From NCBI RefSeq assembly GCF_001542415.1, contig NZ_LNCU01000040.1, positions 116,127-180,126 of the forward strand: a DNA stretch of 64,000 nt, read 5' to 3'. The first letter of the stretch is position 1, and each line of letters starts with the position of its first letter. Positions 8,915-17,813 of the stretch are shown here, piece after piece. The DNA is from Bradyrhizobium macuxiense (GTDB lineage Bacteria > Pseudomonadota > Alphaproteobacteria > Rhizobiales > Xanthobacteraceae). The notes beneath the pieces are model-generated. The model worked only from the letters and a program-made list of their open reading frames with translations. It was not told the origin of the DNA and did no database searches. The position numbers and the translations under genes were made by a program.

Positions 8915-10426
8915 TTAGCCCACTCGCCACTCCAGCATGCCGTCGCCGGCGGTGACGATCTCGCCTGTCGTGCCGACTGGCGTGCGATCCATGTTCTGCA
9001 GATATGCCAGCGTGGTTGTGTCGCTGGCCGGGATACGGCCGAGCGTGCGGCGGTCGTCTTCCGTGCGCAGCATCGCCACACCGTGCTCGACCTCGCCATT
9101 GCCGCGATAGATCACGGTGAAGGCCTCGACCTTCCCCTTGCCGCGCGCCTCGGTGGTGAACTCCGGCACCTTGCGGCGATGGCGGTCAGCCTCCGCCTGC
9201 ACGCTGGTCTCCTGCGTCAGCGCGGCCTTCGGCGCCTGGCGCGACAGCACGAGGCCGTGATGCTTGGTGACGAATCCGCCCTGGCCGTAGAGCAGGCCGA
9301 GCTTGCCGCCGCCGCGCAGTTTCCGCACCATCGCGCAGGCCGCGTGCGTCATATAGGTGTTGAGCGGTGCGCCGAAGAACGTGAGCCCGCCGGTCACGGT
9401 CGGCTGCACGTCACGGCCTAAGCCCAGCGTCCGGCGCGCCATCTTCGGCACGCAGGGGAAGCAGCTATAGAGTTCGATCGCGTCGAACTTCTTGCCGTCA
9501 CCCTCGACGAGGTCCATCACGGACTTGAGCACCGCGGTCTGCGAATGGCTCTCGACGAATTGGTCGCGGGTCAAATAGTCGCGCGGCTCCTCTGCCGAGG
9601 CGCCGCCGAGCGGATAAATCAACTTATCCTCCGGCACGCCCGCGGCGCGCGCTTTTGCAAGGCTGGTCAGTATCAGCGCGCCGCCCATGTTCACGGTCGG
9701 GTTCGCCACCATCAGCTTGGTGTAGGGCCAGGCGATCATCCGGTTGTCCGGCGTCGCCGTCGTGATCTCGTCGCCGGTGAAGCGCTTCTTCAGCCAGGAG
9801 GTCGGGTTATCGGCCGCGACCCGCGCATAAGTCGACCACAGCTCGCCGGATTCCTTCAGCGCCTCGCGCGGCGTCTGGCCCCAATGCGCAGAGGTTGCGG
9901 ACTCGTAGAGCGGATAGACCGTGATCGGCCGGAAGACGCCGAGCGTCACCGCCATCGGTTTCTGGAACGCGGCGCCGCGCTTCGGCTCCTCGACGTCAGT
10001 GGCGAACGGTGTCCACGGCAGTTCGATATTGCCGCGCTGCGCTTTCGTCGCGGTTGATTGCGCCTCCGCGCCGCAGACCGCGGCGACGCTGCATTCGCCG
10101 CGCGCGATGCGCTGTGCCGCCTCGTGCAGATAACGGATCGGGCTCTCGCCACCGACCGGGCCGTAATAGAGATGCGCCGGATTGATGCCGAGCCGCTGCG
10201 CGAGCTGCCTCTCCGGATCGCGGTAGCGCCAGCTCAGGAAGTTGACGATATCGAGCGACTGGATGTCGCCAAGCAGCTTCGCGCCGGAGTCGGCCTCCGC
10301 GCGCTTCAGCGCCTGTTCCAGCAGCGTGAGCGGCTCGAGGCCGGCTGCGATGTCCTTCGGACGATCGACGATCTCGCCGACGCCGACGATGACGGGAATG
10401 CGGTCTTCGGGGAGGTTGTTGGACAT
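8915..10426 (-). CDS. Thiolase-like protein type 1 (annotated as acetyl-CoA acetyltransferase)
   Basis: A 503-residue thiolase-fold protein, longer than ordinary thiolases (about 390). The extra C-terminal 100 residues (VQAEADRHRRKVPEFTTEAR onward) fit the additional OB-like domain of mycobacterial TLP1. Where degradative thiolases carry the nucleophilic cysteine after a short conserved loop, this protein has GGESP at residues 92-96, so classical thiolytic chemistry looks unlikely. The later motifs IELYSCFPC and LLYGQGGFVTKHH are present. It may act in acyl-CoA chemistry such as retro-aldol cleavage. The ribosome site is weak. The nitronate monooxygenase gene lies about 175 bases upstream in the same direction, with a repeat between them. 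Confidence 0.75.
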   Translation of the reverse strand: MSNNLPEDRIPVIVGVGEIVDRPKDIAAGLEPLTLLEQALKRAEADSGAKLLGDIQSLDIVNFLSWRYRDPERQLAQRLGINPAHLYYGPVGGESPIRYLHEAAQRIARGECSVAAVCGAEAQSTATKAQRGNIELPWTPFATDVEEPKRGAAFQKPMAVTLGVFRPITVYPLYESATSAHWGQTPREALKESGELWSTYARVAADNPTSWLKKRFTGDEITTATPDNRMIAWPYTKLMVANPTVNMGGALILTSLAKARAAGVPEDKLIYPLGGASAEEPRDYLTRDQFVESHSQTAVLKSVMDLVEGDGKKFDAIELYSCFPCVPKMARRTLGLGRDVQPTVTGGLTFFGAPLNTYMTHAACAMVRKLRGGGKLGLLYGQGGFVTKHHGLVLSRQAPKAALTQETSVQAEADRHRRKVPEFTTEARGKGKVEAFTVIYRGNGEVEHGVAMLRTEDDRRTLGRIPASDTTTLAYLQNMDRTPVGTTGEIVTAGDGMLEWRVG

Positions 10427-10473
10427 TCTTGTTGTTTCACTCAGAGATGTTGAGAATCGATTGTTGTTCTAGG

Positions 10474-10586
10474 CGTCATTGCGAGCGAAGCGAAGCAATC
10501 CATATCGCGACTCGGGGAAAGATGCATTGCTTCGTCGCTTCTGCGCAAATTGTTTCGCAATCTTGTCGCGAGCTCCTCGCAATGAC
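10474..10586. repeat. Intergenic palindromic repeat, family A, copy 1
   Basis: It begins GTCATTGCGAGCGAAGCGAA and ends CTCGCAATGAC. The left arm is the short GCGAAGCGAAGCAATC form. The right arm contains the longer module GCTTCGTCGCTTCTGCGCAA...GCGAGCTCCTCG, which reappears inverted in the left arm of the copy at 62853. Confidence 0.75.
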
Positions 10587-10600
10587 GGCGGCGGGCTATG

Positions 10601-11734
10601 TCACTCCGCCACCAGCGCGTTCATGTGCTCGACAGCTTCGATGAAATCTTCCTTGAATTCCTGCACCACGGCGCCGGCCGACTTCACGCTGTCGATGAGG
10701 CCGACGCCCTGGCCGACGAAGTAGCTGACGAGATCGCGCGCCTTTTCGTTGCCGGCCGCGGCGGCGCGGTCGATCGAGTTGAAAGCGTCGCGGCTGATGA
10801 TGCTTTGCAGCGGCATCGGCAGCGCGCCGGGGCTGTCCGGCGAGCGGTCCCACGCATCGGTCCAGACCGAGCGGAGCTGCCGCGCCGGCTTGCCGGTGCG
10901 GCCCTTGGAGCGCACCGCGTCGCGCGAAGAGGCCGCGATCATCTTCTCGCGGAAGATTTCCGAGGTTTCCGATTCCACGGTCGCGAGCCACACCGAGCCG
11001 GTCCAGGCGCCCGCCGCACCCATCGCCATGCACGCCGCCATCTGCCGCCCCGTCATGATACCGCCGGCCGCCAGCACCGGCACGTCTCGGATCGGCTTGA
11101 TCGCCTTGATCACCTCGGGTACCAGCACCATGGTCGAGACCTCGCCGCAATGGCCGCCGGCCTCGGTGCCCTGCACGACGAGGATATCCACGCCGGCCGC
11201 GACCTGCCGCAACGCATGCTCCTTGGCGCCGACCAGCGCTGCGACCGGCACGCCGTGCGCCTTGCCGCGATCGATCATCGCCTTCGGCGGCACGCCGAGC
11301 GCATTCGCGATCAGCTTGATCGGATGACGGAACGAGACGTCGAGCAGCTGCAGCGCGGTCTCGGCATCGAACGGCTGCGGCTGGTTGTCGGCGACGTTCC
11401 TGGTTGCGAGCTCGATGTCGTACTTCTTCAGCAGGTTGCGGGTGAAGTCACGATGTTCCTGCGAAACGCGCTTCTCGAGGCTCTTCCAGGTGACATTCTT
11501 CTCGCCCGCGGTCGAGATGTTCTCGGGGATCAAGACGTCGATGCCGTAGGGCTTGCCGTCGACATGAGCGTCGATCCATGCGAGCTCCTGCTCCAGCGTC
11601 TCCGGGGAATGCGCGGTCGCGCCGAACACGCCGAAGCCGCCGGCGCGGCTCACCGCCGCCACCACGTCGCGGCAATGGCTGAAGGCGAGCAGGGGGAATT
11701 CTATTCCCAGCATGTCGCAGATCGGTGATTTCAT
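10601..11734 (-). CDS. Nitronate monooxygenase family flavoprotein
   Basis: A 377-residue FMN-dependent TIM-barrel oxidoreductase of the nitronate monooxygenase/2-nitropropane dioxygenase family. It opens with PICDMLGIEFPLLAFSHCRD and carries the FMN-phosphate region QGTEAGGHCGEV near residue 190 and VPVLAAGGIMTGRQMAA near 225. Classical members oxidise toxic nitronates, but many homologues inside lipid-catabolic clusters have other roles such as enoyl reduction, so the substrate is open. A strong ribosome site (GGGAGAG) precedes the ATG. It is transcribed toward the thiolase-like gene and diverges from the Baeyer-Villiger gene. Confidence 0.85.
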   Translation of the reverse strand: MKSPICDMLGIEFPLLAFSHCRDVVAAVSRAGGFGVFGATAHSPETLEQELAWIDAHVDGKPYGIDVLIPENISTAGEKNVTWKSLEKRVSQEHRDFTRNLLKKYDIELATRNVADNQPQPFDAETALQLLDVSFRHPIKLIANALGVPPKAMIDRGKAHGVPVAALVGAKEHALRQVAAGVDILVVQGTEAGGHCGEVSTMVLVPEVIKAIKPIRDVPVLAAGGIMTGRQMAACMAMGAAGAWTGSVWLATVESETSEIFREKMIAASSRDAVRSKGRTGKPARQLRSVWTDAWDRSPDSPGALPMPLQSIISRDAFNSIDRAAAAGNEKARDLVSYFVGQGVGLIDSVKSAGAVVQEFKEDFIEAVEHMNALVAE

Positions 11735-12009
11735 GGATGCGTTCTCTCCCGGCCGCAGCTTCGATGGCTGCTTGTCTTGTTCGATGGCACCAGCGGCAAT
11801 GACGCTAGCCCTGATAGCCGATCAAGCCAAGCGGCTTTCGTGAATCACGATCTTGCGTGCAGGCGCTGCCCGTGCGGCGTGGTGCGCAACGCATTCCGTA
11901 AGGCAAAATATAGGACGTATGCGCCGGCGCATTGCCCCCTTGCGCTTTCGCGATCGACAGAGAATTGTGTTCGGCAAAGCGAGAAGAACTCATCGGGGAG
12001 CTTACTGGA

Positions 12010-13668
12010 ATGTCCGCCCAACCGTTAGCCGTCAACGCAAGCGCAGGCCACTACGACGTCGTCGTGGTCGGTGCGGGATTCGCCGGCATGTACATGCTGC
12101 ATCGTCTGCGTGGCCTCGGCTTTTCCGCGCGCGTCTACGAGCAGGGCAGCGGCGTCGGCGGCACCTGGTACTGGAACCGCTATCCCGGCGCACGTTGCGA
12201 CGTCGAGAGCATGCAGTACTCCTATTCCTTCTCCGAAGAGCTGCAGCAGGAATGGAATTGGAGCGAGCGCTACGCGCCGCAGCCGGAGATCCTGCAATAC
12301 GCCAACCATGTCGCCGACCGCTTCGACCTCAGGCGCGACATCCAGTTCGACACCAAGGTCGAGCGCGCGGGGTTCGATGAGCGCAACAATCTCTGGCAGG
12401 TCGCGACATCGGACGGCAAGACGGTGACGGCACGGTTCGTCGTGCTGGCGACCGGCTGCCTGTCGAACGCGCGCAAGCCCGATATCAAGGGGCTCGATCG
12501 CTTCAAGGGCGAGGTCTATCACACCGGCCACTGGCCGCATCAGCCGGTGGATTTCACCGGTCAGCGCGTGGGCGTGATCGGCACCGGCTCGTCCGGCATC
12601 CAGTCGGTGCCTGTGATCGCCGAGCAGGCCAAGCATCTGGCGGTCTTCCAGCGCACCGCGCAGTTCTCGATCCCGGCGCGCAACGCCAAGCTGACGGAGG
12701 ACGAGCGCAACTGGTTTCGCGCCAACTATCCGGAGATCAGGACGTTCGCGCGCGAGCAGGCGAAGAACGGTATCTACACGGAATTGCCAGATCGCGGCGC
12801 GCTCGACGACGGCGACAACGAGCGCCGCACCAAGTATGAGGCGCGCTGGCAGCGCGGCGGTCTCACCTTCATGACCGTTTACAACAACCTTGCGCTCGAC
12901 AAGGCGGCCAACGACACCGCGGCCGATTTCGTGCGCGGCAAGATCGCCGAGATCGTCAAGGACGCCGCGACCGCAAAATTGCTGACGCCGATCAGCTATC
13001 CGATCGGCACCAAGCGCATCTGCATCGACACGGATTATTTCGCGACCTTCAATCGTCCGAACGTGACGCTGGTCGATATCAAGACCAATCCGATCGAGGA
13101 GATCACCGAGATTGCGGTGCGCTCCGGCGGCAAGGATTACGAACTCGACGCGCTGGTGCTGGCGACCGGCTTCGATGCCATGACCGGCTCGGTGGCCAAG
13201 ATCGACATTCGTGGCCGCAACGGGCAGACGCTGAACCAGAAATGGGCGGAGGGGCCGCGCACCTATCTCGGCCTGATGAGCGCGGACTTCCCCAATCTCT
13301 TCGTCGTCACCGGTCCCGGCAGTCCCTCCGTGCTGTCGAACATGATCGTGTCGATCGAGCAGCATGTCGACTGGATCAGCGACTGCCTGAGCTACATGCG
13401 CGATCATAGGCTTGCGACGATCGAGGCGGAAAAGGACGCCGAGGACAAATGGGTCGCCCATGTCAACGAGGTCGCCTTCGCGACGCTCTATCCGCAGGCG
13501 GATTCCTGGTACATGGGCGCCAACATCCCCGGCAAGCCGCGCATCTTCATGCCCTATATCGGCGGCGTCGGCCCGTACCGGCAGATATGCAACGAGGTCG
13601 CGGCGAGGGGCTATGAGGGCTTTGCGATGACGGGCGAGCAGCAGCGGCACCAAGCGGCCGCGTCGTAG
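12010..13668 (+). CDS. Flavin-dependent Baeyer-Villiger monooxygenase (cyclohexanone monooxygenase type)
   Basis: A 552-residue FAD/NADPH class B flavoprotein monooxygenase that inserts oxygen beside a ketone to give an ester or lactone. The FAD Rossmann motif GAGFAG is at residues 21-26, the NADPH Rossmann motif GTGSSG at about 191-196, and the diagnostic Baeyer-Villiger fingerprint FKGEVYHTGHWP at 165-176 matches FxGxxxHxxxWP exactly. Length is normal. I start at 12010 (MSAQPLAV); an earlier in-frame ATG at 11932 adds 26 residues with no homology that I recognise. It stands alone between divergent and unrelated genes. Its substrate is probably a cyclic or long-chain ketone, which would suit the surrounding CoA-linked catabolism. 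Confidence 0.9.
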   Translation: MSAQPLAVNASAGHYDVVVVGAGFAGMYMLHRLRGLGFSARVYEQGSGVGGTWYWNRYPGARCDVESMQYSYSFSEELQQEWNWSERYAPQPEILQYANHVADRFDLRRDIQFDTKVERAGFDERNNLWQVATSDGKTVTARFVVLATGCLSNARKPDIKGLDRFKGEVYHTGHWPHQPVDFTGQRVGVIGTGSSGIQSVPVIAEQAKHLAVFQRTAQFSIPARNAKLTEDERNWFRANYPEIRTFAREQAKNGIYTELPDRGALDDGDNERRTKYEARWQRGGLTFMTVYNNLALDKAANDTAADFVRGKIAEIVKDAATAKLLTPISYPIGTKRICIDTDYFATFNRPNVTLVDIKTNPIEEITEIAVRSGGKDYELDALVLATGFDAMTGSVAKIDIRGRNGQTLNQKWAEGPRTYLGLMSADFPNLFVVTGPGSPSVLSNMIVSIEQHVDWISDCLSYMRDHRLATIEAEKDAEDKWVAHVNEVAFATLYPQADSWYMGANIPGKPRIFMPYIGGVGPYRQICNEVAARGYEGFAMTGEQQRHQAAAS

Positions 13669-13674
13669 TTCTCC

Positions 13675-13756
13675 GTCATTGCGAGGAGCGAAGCGACGAA
13701 GCAATCCATGCCGCCTCAAGTGGAGAGATGGATTGCTTCGCTTCGCTCGCAATGAC
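13675..13756. repeat. Intergenic palindromic repeat, family A, copy 2
   Basis: It starts GTCATTGCGAGGAGCGAAGC and ends CGCTTCGCTCGCAATGAC, with an inner arm pair GAAGCAATCCAT / ATGGATTGCTTCG. It is one of six copies in the window and lies just after the Baeyer-Villiger gene stop. Confidence 0.8.
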
Positions 13757-13781
13757 GGTAGGGCAACGCAAGACCTAGATT

Positions 13782-13870
13782 CGTCATGGCCCGGGCTGTG
13801 CCAGGCATCTACGTCTTTGGCCGTCACTGGCGAGAAAGGCGTGGATGGCCGGGACGAGCCCGGCCATGAT
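13782..13870. repeat. Intergenic palindromic repeat, family C, copy 2
   Basis: It reads GTCATGGCCCGGGCTGTGCC... and closes with GGCCGGGACGAGCCCGGCCA, with an internal arm GGCGTGGATGGCC. It follows a family A copy after 25 bases, so two unrelated repeat types are stacked in one gap. Confidence 0.6.
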
Positions 13871-13960
13871 GAGAGGCCGCGCATCATCGCCTGCACCCTT
13901 GCCAATTCCCGCATCAACGCTAGCTAACCGACATGCGCGTTTTGCGCCGGAGCCAATTGC

Positions 13961-14839
13961 ATGACCGATACCCCTGTCTACGAACCGCCGAAAGTCTGGA
14001 CCTGGAACAAGGAGAGCGGCGGCCGCTTCGCCAGCATCAACCGGCCGATCGCCGGTCCCACCCATGAGAAGGAATTGCCGGTCGGGCGTCATCCGCTGCA
14101 ACTTTATTCTCTGGCGACGCCGAACGGCGTGAAGGCCACCGTGATGCTGGAGGAACTGCTGGCCGCCGGCCACAAGGGCGCCGAGTACGATGCCTGGCTG
14201 ATCAAGATCGACGGCAACCAGTTCGGCAGCGGCTTTGTCGACGTCAATCCCAACTCGAAGATCCCGGCGCTGATGGACCGCAGCGGGTCGGAGCCGATCC
14301 GGGTGTTCGAGTCCGGCTCGATCCTGGTCTATCTCGCCGAGAAGTTCGGCGCGTTCCTGCCGACCGACGTCAAGACGCGAGCGGAGACCTTCTCCTGGCT
14401 GTTCTGGCAGATGGGCGCCGCGCCCTATCTCGGCGGCGGCTTCGGACACTTCTACGCCTATGCGCCGAGCAAGATCGAATACGCGATCGACCGCTTCGCG
14501 ATGGAGGTGAAGCGGCAGCTCGACGTGCTCGACCGCAGGCTCGCCGACAACGAATACCTCGCCGGCAAGGTCTACACCATCGCCGACATCGCGGTGTGGC
14601 CCTGGTACGGTGGTCTCGCCAAGGGCCTGCTCTATGGCGCCGGCGAATTCCTCTCGGTGCATGAGTACAAGAACGTGCAGCGCTGGACCGACGCGATCGC
14701 CGCGCGGCCCGCGGTGAAGCGCGGCCGCATGGTCAACCGCACCTGGGGCGAACCCTCGAGCCAGCTCCACGAACGCCACGACGCCGGTGACTTCGATACG
14801 AAGACGCAGGACAAGGTCGGCGAGCCGGTTGCGCCGTAA
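13961..14839 (+). CDS. yghU: YghU-type glutathione S-transferase (disulfide-bond oxidoreductase)
   Basis: A 292-residue Nu-class GST. It has the long N-terminal extension typical of YghU (VYEPPKVWTWNKESGGRFAS), a thioredoxin-like domain with TPNGVKATVMLEE near residues 55-67 that holds the catalytic threonine and asparagine, the cis-proline/glutathione site NPNSKIPALMD near 97-107, and an all-helical C-terminal domain. Nu-class enzymes bind two glutathiones and reduce disulfides or organic hydroperoxides in the cytosol. The ATG follows GGAG at ten bases. It is monocistronic as far as I can see. Confidence 0.9.
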   Translation: MTDTPVYEPPKVWTWNKESGGRFASINRPIAGPTHEKELPVGRHPLQLYSLATPNGVKATVMLEELLAAGHKGAEYDAWLIKIDGNQFGSGFVDVNPNSKIPALMDRSGSEPIRVFESGSILVYLAEKFGAFLPTDVKTRAETFSWLFWQMGAAPYLGGGFGHFYAYAPSKIEYAIDRFAMEVKRQLDVLDRRLADNEYLAGKVYTIADIAVWPWYGGLAKGLLYGAGEFLSVHEYKNVQRWTDAIAARPAVKRGRMVNRTWGEPSSQLHERHDAGDFDTKTQDKVGEPVAP

Positions 14840-14856
14840 GACGACTCAAAGGCAAT

Positions 14857-14946
14857 GGGTGGGGCGGATTAGCGCCAGCGTAATCCGCCATCATGCGCGG
14901 AAAAATTGGCGGGTTACGCTGAGGCGAACCCGCTCTACAGGGTGCG
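14857..14946. repeat. Intergenic palindromic repeat, family E, copy 1
   Basis: It contains GGGTGGGGCGGATTAGCG...CGTAATCCGCC and then GGCGGGTTACGCTGAGGCGAAC. A related element lies about 1 kb away at 15870. It sits between two convergent genes. Confidence 0.6.
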
Positions 14947-15222
14947 CTACCCCAGCAGGTCGTTGTATTCCGGGTTCTTCTTCATGAAGCCCTGAATGAA
15001 TTCGCATTTGACGATGAGATTGCGGCCTTGCGCCCGCACCGCTCCGAGCGCGGCGCGGGCGAGCTTGGAGCCGATGCCGCGGCCGCCAAGCTCCGGCGGC
15101 ACTTCGGTATGAACCAGCGTGATCGTATCCGGTGTCTTGCGGTAGACGACGAAGGCGATCGCGCCGTCGACCTCCAGCTCGAACCGGTTCTGTGTCTCAT
15201 TGTCGCGGAATGTTTCGCTCAT
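14947..15222 (-). CDS. Small GNAT-like N-acetyltransferase
   Basis: A 91-residue protein with the acetyl-CoA pyrophosphate-loop motif ELGGRGIGSKLARAAL at about residues 44-59. It fits the short YjdJ/Gtn-type subfamily of GNAT proteins, which contains only the core fold and has unknown substrates. The N-terminus (ETQNRFELEVDGAIAFVVYR) matches the first strands. The ATG has GAGGAACGGG upstream. It lies 15 bases downstream of the flavin reductase gene in the same direction, so the two are probably one transcript. Confidence 0.85.
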   Translation of the reverse strand: MSETFRDNETQNRFELEVDGAIAFVVYRKTPDTITLVHTEVPPELGGRGIGSKLARAALGAVRAQGRNLIVKCEFIQGFMKKNPEYNDLLG

Positions 15223-15237
15223 TGTCCCGTTCCTCGT

Positions 15238-15855
15238 CTATGCCTTCTGCGCGCCTTCGGCGGCCGGAAACACCACCCGGTCGTCGGTGCGGCAGTAGCG
15301 GTCGGCGAACATGCGGCCAATCGGGTGATAGCGATCCATGTGGACGCGCATCGCCTCACGGTCCCACAACTCATCGCGAATATGAAAATGGATGCCCTCG
15401 CCCATGATGAGCTGACGGTCGCCGTTGACGTCGATCAGCTTCCAGGTCTTGCATTCCATCGCCCAGGGCGCATCGGCAAGCCGTGGCACCGCGATCTTGC
15501 TTGAGGGCGCAAGCTTCAGGCCGAGATAGCCGGGCTCGCCGATCTCGGGCGGAAAGTCACCGCTCGTCTCGTGCATCGCGCGCGCCAGATCCTCGTCGGC
15601 GAGGTTGACGACGAACTCGCCCGCGCGCTGGATGTTGATCAGCGTATCCTTGTGGCGGCCGTCGGGCCGGCGGTTGACCGCGAACATGCAGAGCGGCGGG
15701 TCCTCGCAGAACACGTTGAAGAAGGAGAACGGCGCTGCATTGACCACGCCGTCCGGGCCCGTGCTCGTCACCCAGGCGATCGGCCGCGGCAGCACGAAGG
15801 AGGTCAGCACCTTGTAGCGTTCGCGCTGGGTGAGGTCGCTAGCGGCGTATTCCAT
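15238..15855 (-). CDS. Flavin reductase family protein
   Basis: A 205-residue split-barrel flavin-binding protein of the flavin reductase-like family. Visible signs are LPRPIAWVTSTGPDGVVNAAPFSFF near residues 22-46, FMFAV-type strands and the conserved GRHKDTLINI region near 75. Members either reduce FMN/FAD with NAD(P)H for a partner monooxygenase or bind FMN as free-standing oxidoreductases. No two-component oxygenase lies beside it, so the partner is unknown. The Baeyer-Villiger gene 1.5 kb away carries its own NADPH site and does not need it. Upstream is a family E repeat. Confidence 0.85.
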   Translation of the reverse strand: MEYAASDLTQRERYKVLTSFVLPRPIAWVTSTGPDGVVNAAPFSFFNVFCEDPPLCMFAVNRRPDGRHKDTLINIQRAGEFVVNLADEDLARAMHETSGDFPPEIGEPGYLGLKLAPSSKIAVPRLADAPWAMECKTWKLIDVNGDRQLIMGEGIHFHIRDELWDREAMRVHMDRYHPIGRMFADRYCRTDDRVVFPAAEGAQKA

Positions 15856-15869
15856 GAGGCGATCCGAAC

Positions 15870-15953
15870 GTAGGTTGGGTTGGTGAAGCGTAATCCGCCG
15901 TCGGCGGACAAGAAAGCAAAAGGCGGGTTACGCCGACGCGAACCCGCCCTACG
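15870..15953. repeat. Intergenic palindromic repeat, family E, copy 2
   Basis: It contains GTAGGTTGGGT...GCGTAATCCGCCGTCGGCGG and AGGCGGGTTACGCCGACGCG...CCCGCCCTACG, which pair with each other. It is related to the element at 14857. Confidence 0.65.
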
Positions 15954-15991
15954 ACTCTGCTTGTTCGCCTTCTCGCTTGCGGGGAGAAGGC

Positions 15992-17266
15992 CTACGGCAT
16001 GCTCAGTTCGTGCCGGCCGACCACCATCCAGTGCACCTCGTCCGGGCCGTCGGCGAAGCGGAGGTGGCGGACGTCCTGATACATTTCGCCGAGCGGGGAC
16101 CACTGCGAGATGCCGGTGGCGCCGTGCATCTGGATCGCCTGGTCGATCACCTTGCAGGCGCGTTCGGGGACCATTGCCTTGACCATCGAGACCCAGACGC
16201 GCGCTTCCTTGTTGCCGAGCACGTCCATCGCCTTGGCCGCCTTCAACACCATCAGCCGCATCGCCTCGATCTCGCAGCGAGCTTGCGCGATGATCTGGGT
16301 GTTGCCGCCGAGATGGGCGATCTTCTTGCCGAAGGCTTCGCGGGTCAGGCCACGCTGCACCATCATGTCGAGCGCTTTCTCGGCCTTGCCGATGGTGCGC
16401 ATGCAGTGATGGATGCGGCCCGGGCCGAGGCGGACCTGCGAGATCTCGAAGCCGCGGCCTTCGCCGAGCAGCATGTTCGCCTTCGGCACCTTCACATTGT
16501 TGAAGCGCAGATGCATGTGGCCACGCGGTGCATGATCATGGCCGAACACATGCATCGGGCCAAGGATCTCGACGCCAGGCGTGTCGGTCGGCACCAGGAT
16601 CTGCGACTGCTGCTTGCTCGGCGGCGCGTCGGGATTGGTCTTCACCATCACGATCATGATCTTGCAGCGCGGATCGCCGGCGCCGGAGATGTAGTACTTC
16701 TCGCCGTTGATCACCCATTCGTCGCCGACCAGCTTCGCGGTGGTCGAGATGTTCTTGGCATCGGACGAGGCGACGTTCGGCTCGGTCATCGCATAGGCCG
16801 AGCGGATCTCGCCGTTGAGCAGCGGCTTCAGCCACTTCTCCTTCTGCTCCTTGGTGCCGACGCGCTCCAGCACTTCCATGTTGCCTGTGTCGGGCGCCGA
16901 GCAGTTCATGGTCTCGGAGGCCAGCGGGCTCTTGCCAAGCTCGGCGGCGATATAGGCGTAGTCGAGATTCTTCAGGCCGTCGCCGGTCTCGGCGTCGGGC
17001 AGGAAGAAGTTCCAGAGGCCGACCTCTTTCGCCTTGTCCTTGGCCTTCTGCAAGATCGCGAGCTGCTCGGGCGTAAAGCTCCAGCGGTCGGTCTTCTTCT
17101 CGCCGGCGCGGTAGAACTCGACGGACATCGGGTCGACGACGTCGCGGATGAACTGCTTCACGTGGTCGTACAGTGGCCGGACCTGATCCGACATCCTGAG
17201 GTCGTTCAGCTCGTCGCCCGGACTGAGCGTGTAGTTGGTCGTGCGGGGCACGTAGGCGTGTTTCAT
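15992..17266 (-). CDS. ACAD10/ACAD11-type acyl-CoA dehydrogenase (LvaC-like)
   Basis: A 424-residue FAD-dependent acyl-CoA dehydrogenase. Several blocks match animal ACAD11 and bacterial LvaC as I remember them: NCSAPDTGNMEVLERVGT, AMTEPNVASSDAKNI, GRIHHCMRTIGKAEKAL and LRFADGPDEVH near the C-terminus. That subgroup works on 4-hydroxyacyl-CoA after phosphorylation of the hydroxyl, eliminating phosphate to an enoyl-CoA. An APH-type kinase and DUF6285 gene lie 3-4 kb away on the other strand. I start at 17266 (MKHAYVPR), which has GGGAGAA upstream; the frame opens five codons earlier. An ordinary acyl-CoA dehydrogenase is the alternative. Confidence 0.85.
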   Translation of the reverse strand: MKHAYVPRTTNYTLSPGDELNDLRMSDQVRPLYDHVKQFIRDVVDPMSVEFYRAGEKKTDRWSFTPEQLAILQKAKDKAKEVGLWNFFLPDAETGDGLKNLDYAYIAAELGKSPLASETMNCSAPDTGNMEVLERVGTKEQKEKWLKPLLNGEIRSAYAMTEPNVASSDAKNISTTAKLVGDEWVINGEKYYISGAGDPRCKIMIVMVKTNPDAPPSKQQSQILVPTDTPGVEILGPMHVFGHDHAPRGHMHLRFNNVKVPKANMLLGEGRGFEISQVRLGPGRIHHCMRTIGKAEKALDMMVQRGLTREAFGKKIAHLGGNTQIIAQARCEIEAMRLMVLKAAKAMDVLGNKEARVWVSMVKAMVPERACKVIDQAIQMHGATGISQWSPLGEMYQDVRHLRFADGPDEVHWMVVGRHELSMP

Positions 17267-17435
17267 TGTCGTTTCTCCCATCGACGAAGGCGCTTCGCGG
17301 CGGACAATAGACGCGGCCGACGCGAAGCGCGAGCATCGATTTCAAGAGAGTGCGTGCCGCATCGCGGAATATGTCGACGGCGTTTCAAACGTTGTTTGAA
17401 CGCGGTCTTGCTCGCGGAATTTCGACGGAGAGGCG

Positions 17436-17813
17436 TCAGCCCATCCGGTGCATCGCGCAGAGCTTGTTGCCGTCGAGATCGCGCAGATAGGCCAGGTAGA
17501 GCTTGCCGACGTTACCTTCGCGGACACCGGGCGGCTCCTCGCACGACTTGCCGCCGTTGGCGACGCCGGCGGCGTGCCAGGCTTGCACCTGCTCGGGCGA
17601 ATTGCAGGCAAAACCGATCGTGCCGCCATTGGCATGCGTCGCGGGTTCGCCATTGATCGGCTTGGAGACGGAGAAAACGCCTGTCTTGGTCATGTAGAAA
17701 ATACGGTGACCGTCGACCCTCGCCGGCCGGACTTCGAGGGTGGCCAGCAGCGCGTCATAGAATGCCTTGGCCTTGTCCAGGTCGTTGGTGCCGACCATCA
17801 CGTGTGAAAACAT
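17436..17813 (-). CDS. Glyoxalase/VOC family protein
   Basis: A 125-residue single-domain vicinal-oxygen-chelate protein. It opens MFSHVMVGTNDLDKAKAFYD, with the first histidine at residue 4 as a possible metal ligand, and closes with the strand LYLAYLRDLDGNKLCAMHR typical of the fold. It has the length of free-standing VOC proteins, which dimerise to complete the metal site. Substrates range from methylglyoxal-glutathione to antibiotics, and I cannot assign one. A perfect AGGAGG sits ahead of the ATG, so expression may be strong. It reads toward the acyl-CoA dehydrogenase gene with a 169-base gap. Confidence 0.85.
   Translation of the reverse strand: MFSHVMVGTNDLDKAKAFYDALLATLEVRPARVDGHRIFYMTKTGVFSVSKPINGEPATHANGGTIGFACNSPEQVQAWHAAGVANGGKSCEEPPGVREGNVGKLYLAYLRDLDGNKLCAMHRMG

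Noticed and set aside
15238..15855. Flavin reductase as HpaC, partner of a 4-hydroxyphenylacetate hydroxylase
   Set aside because: It is 30 kb from the hpa block, no hpaB-like gene is seen, and it is somewhat longer than HpaC.
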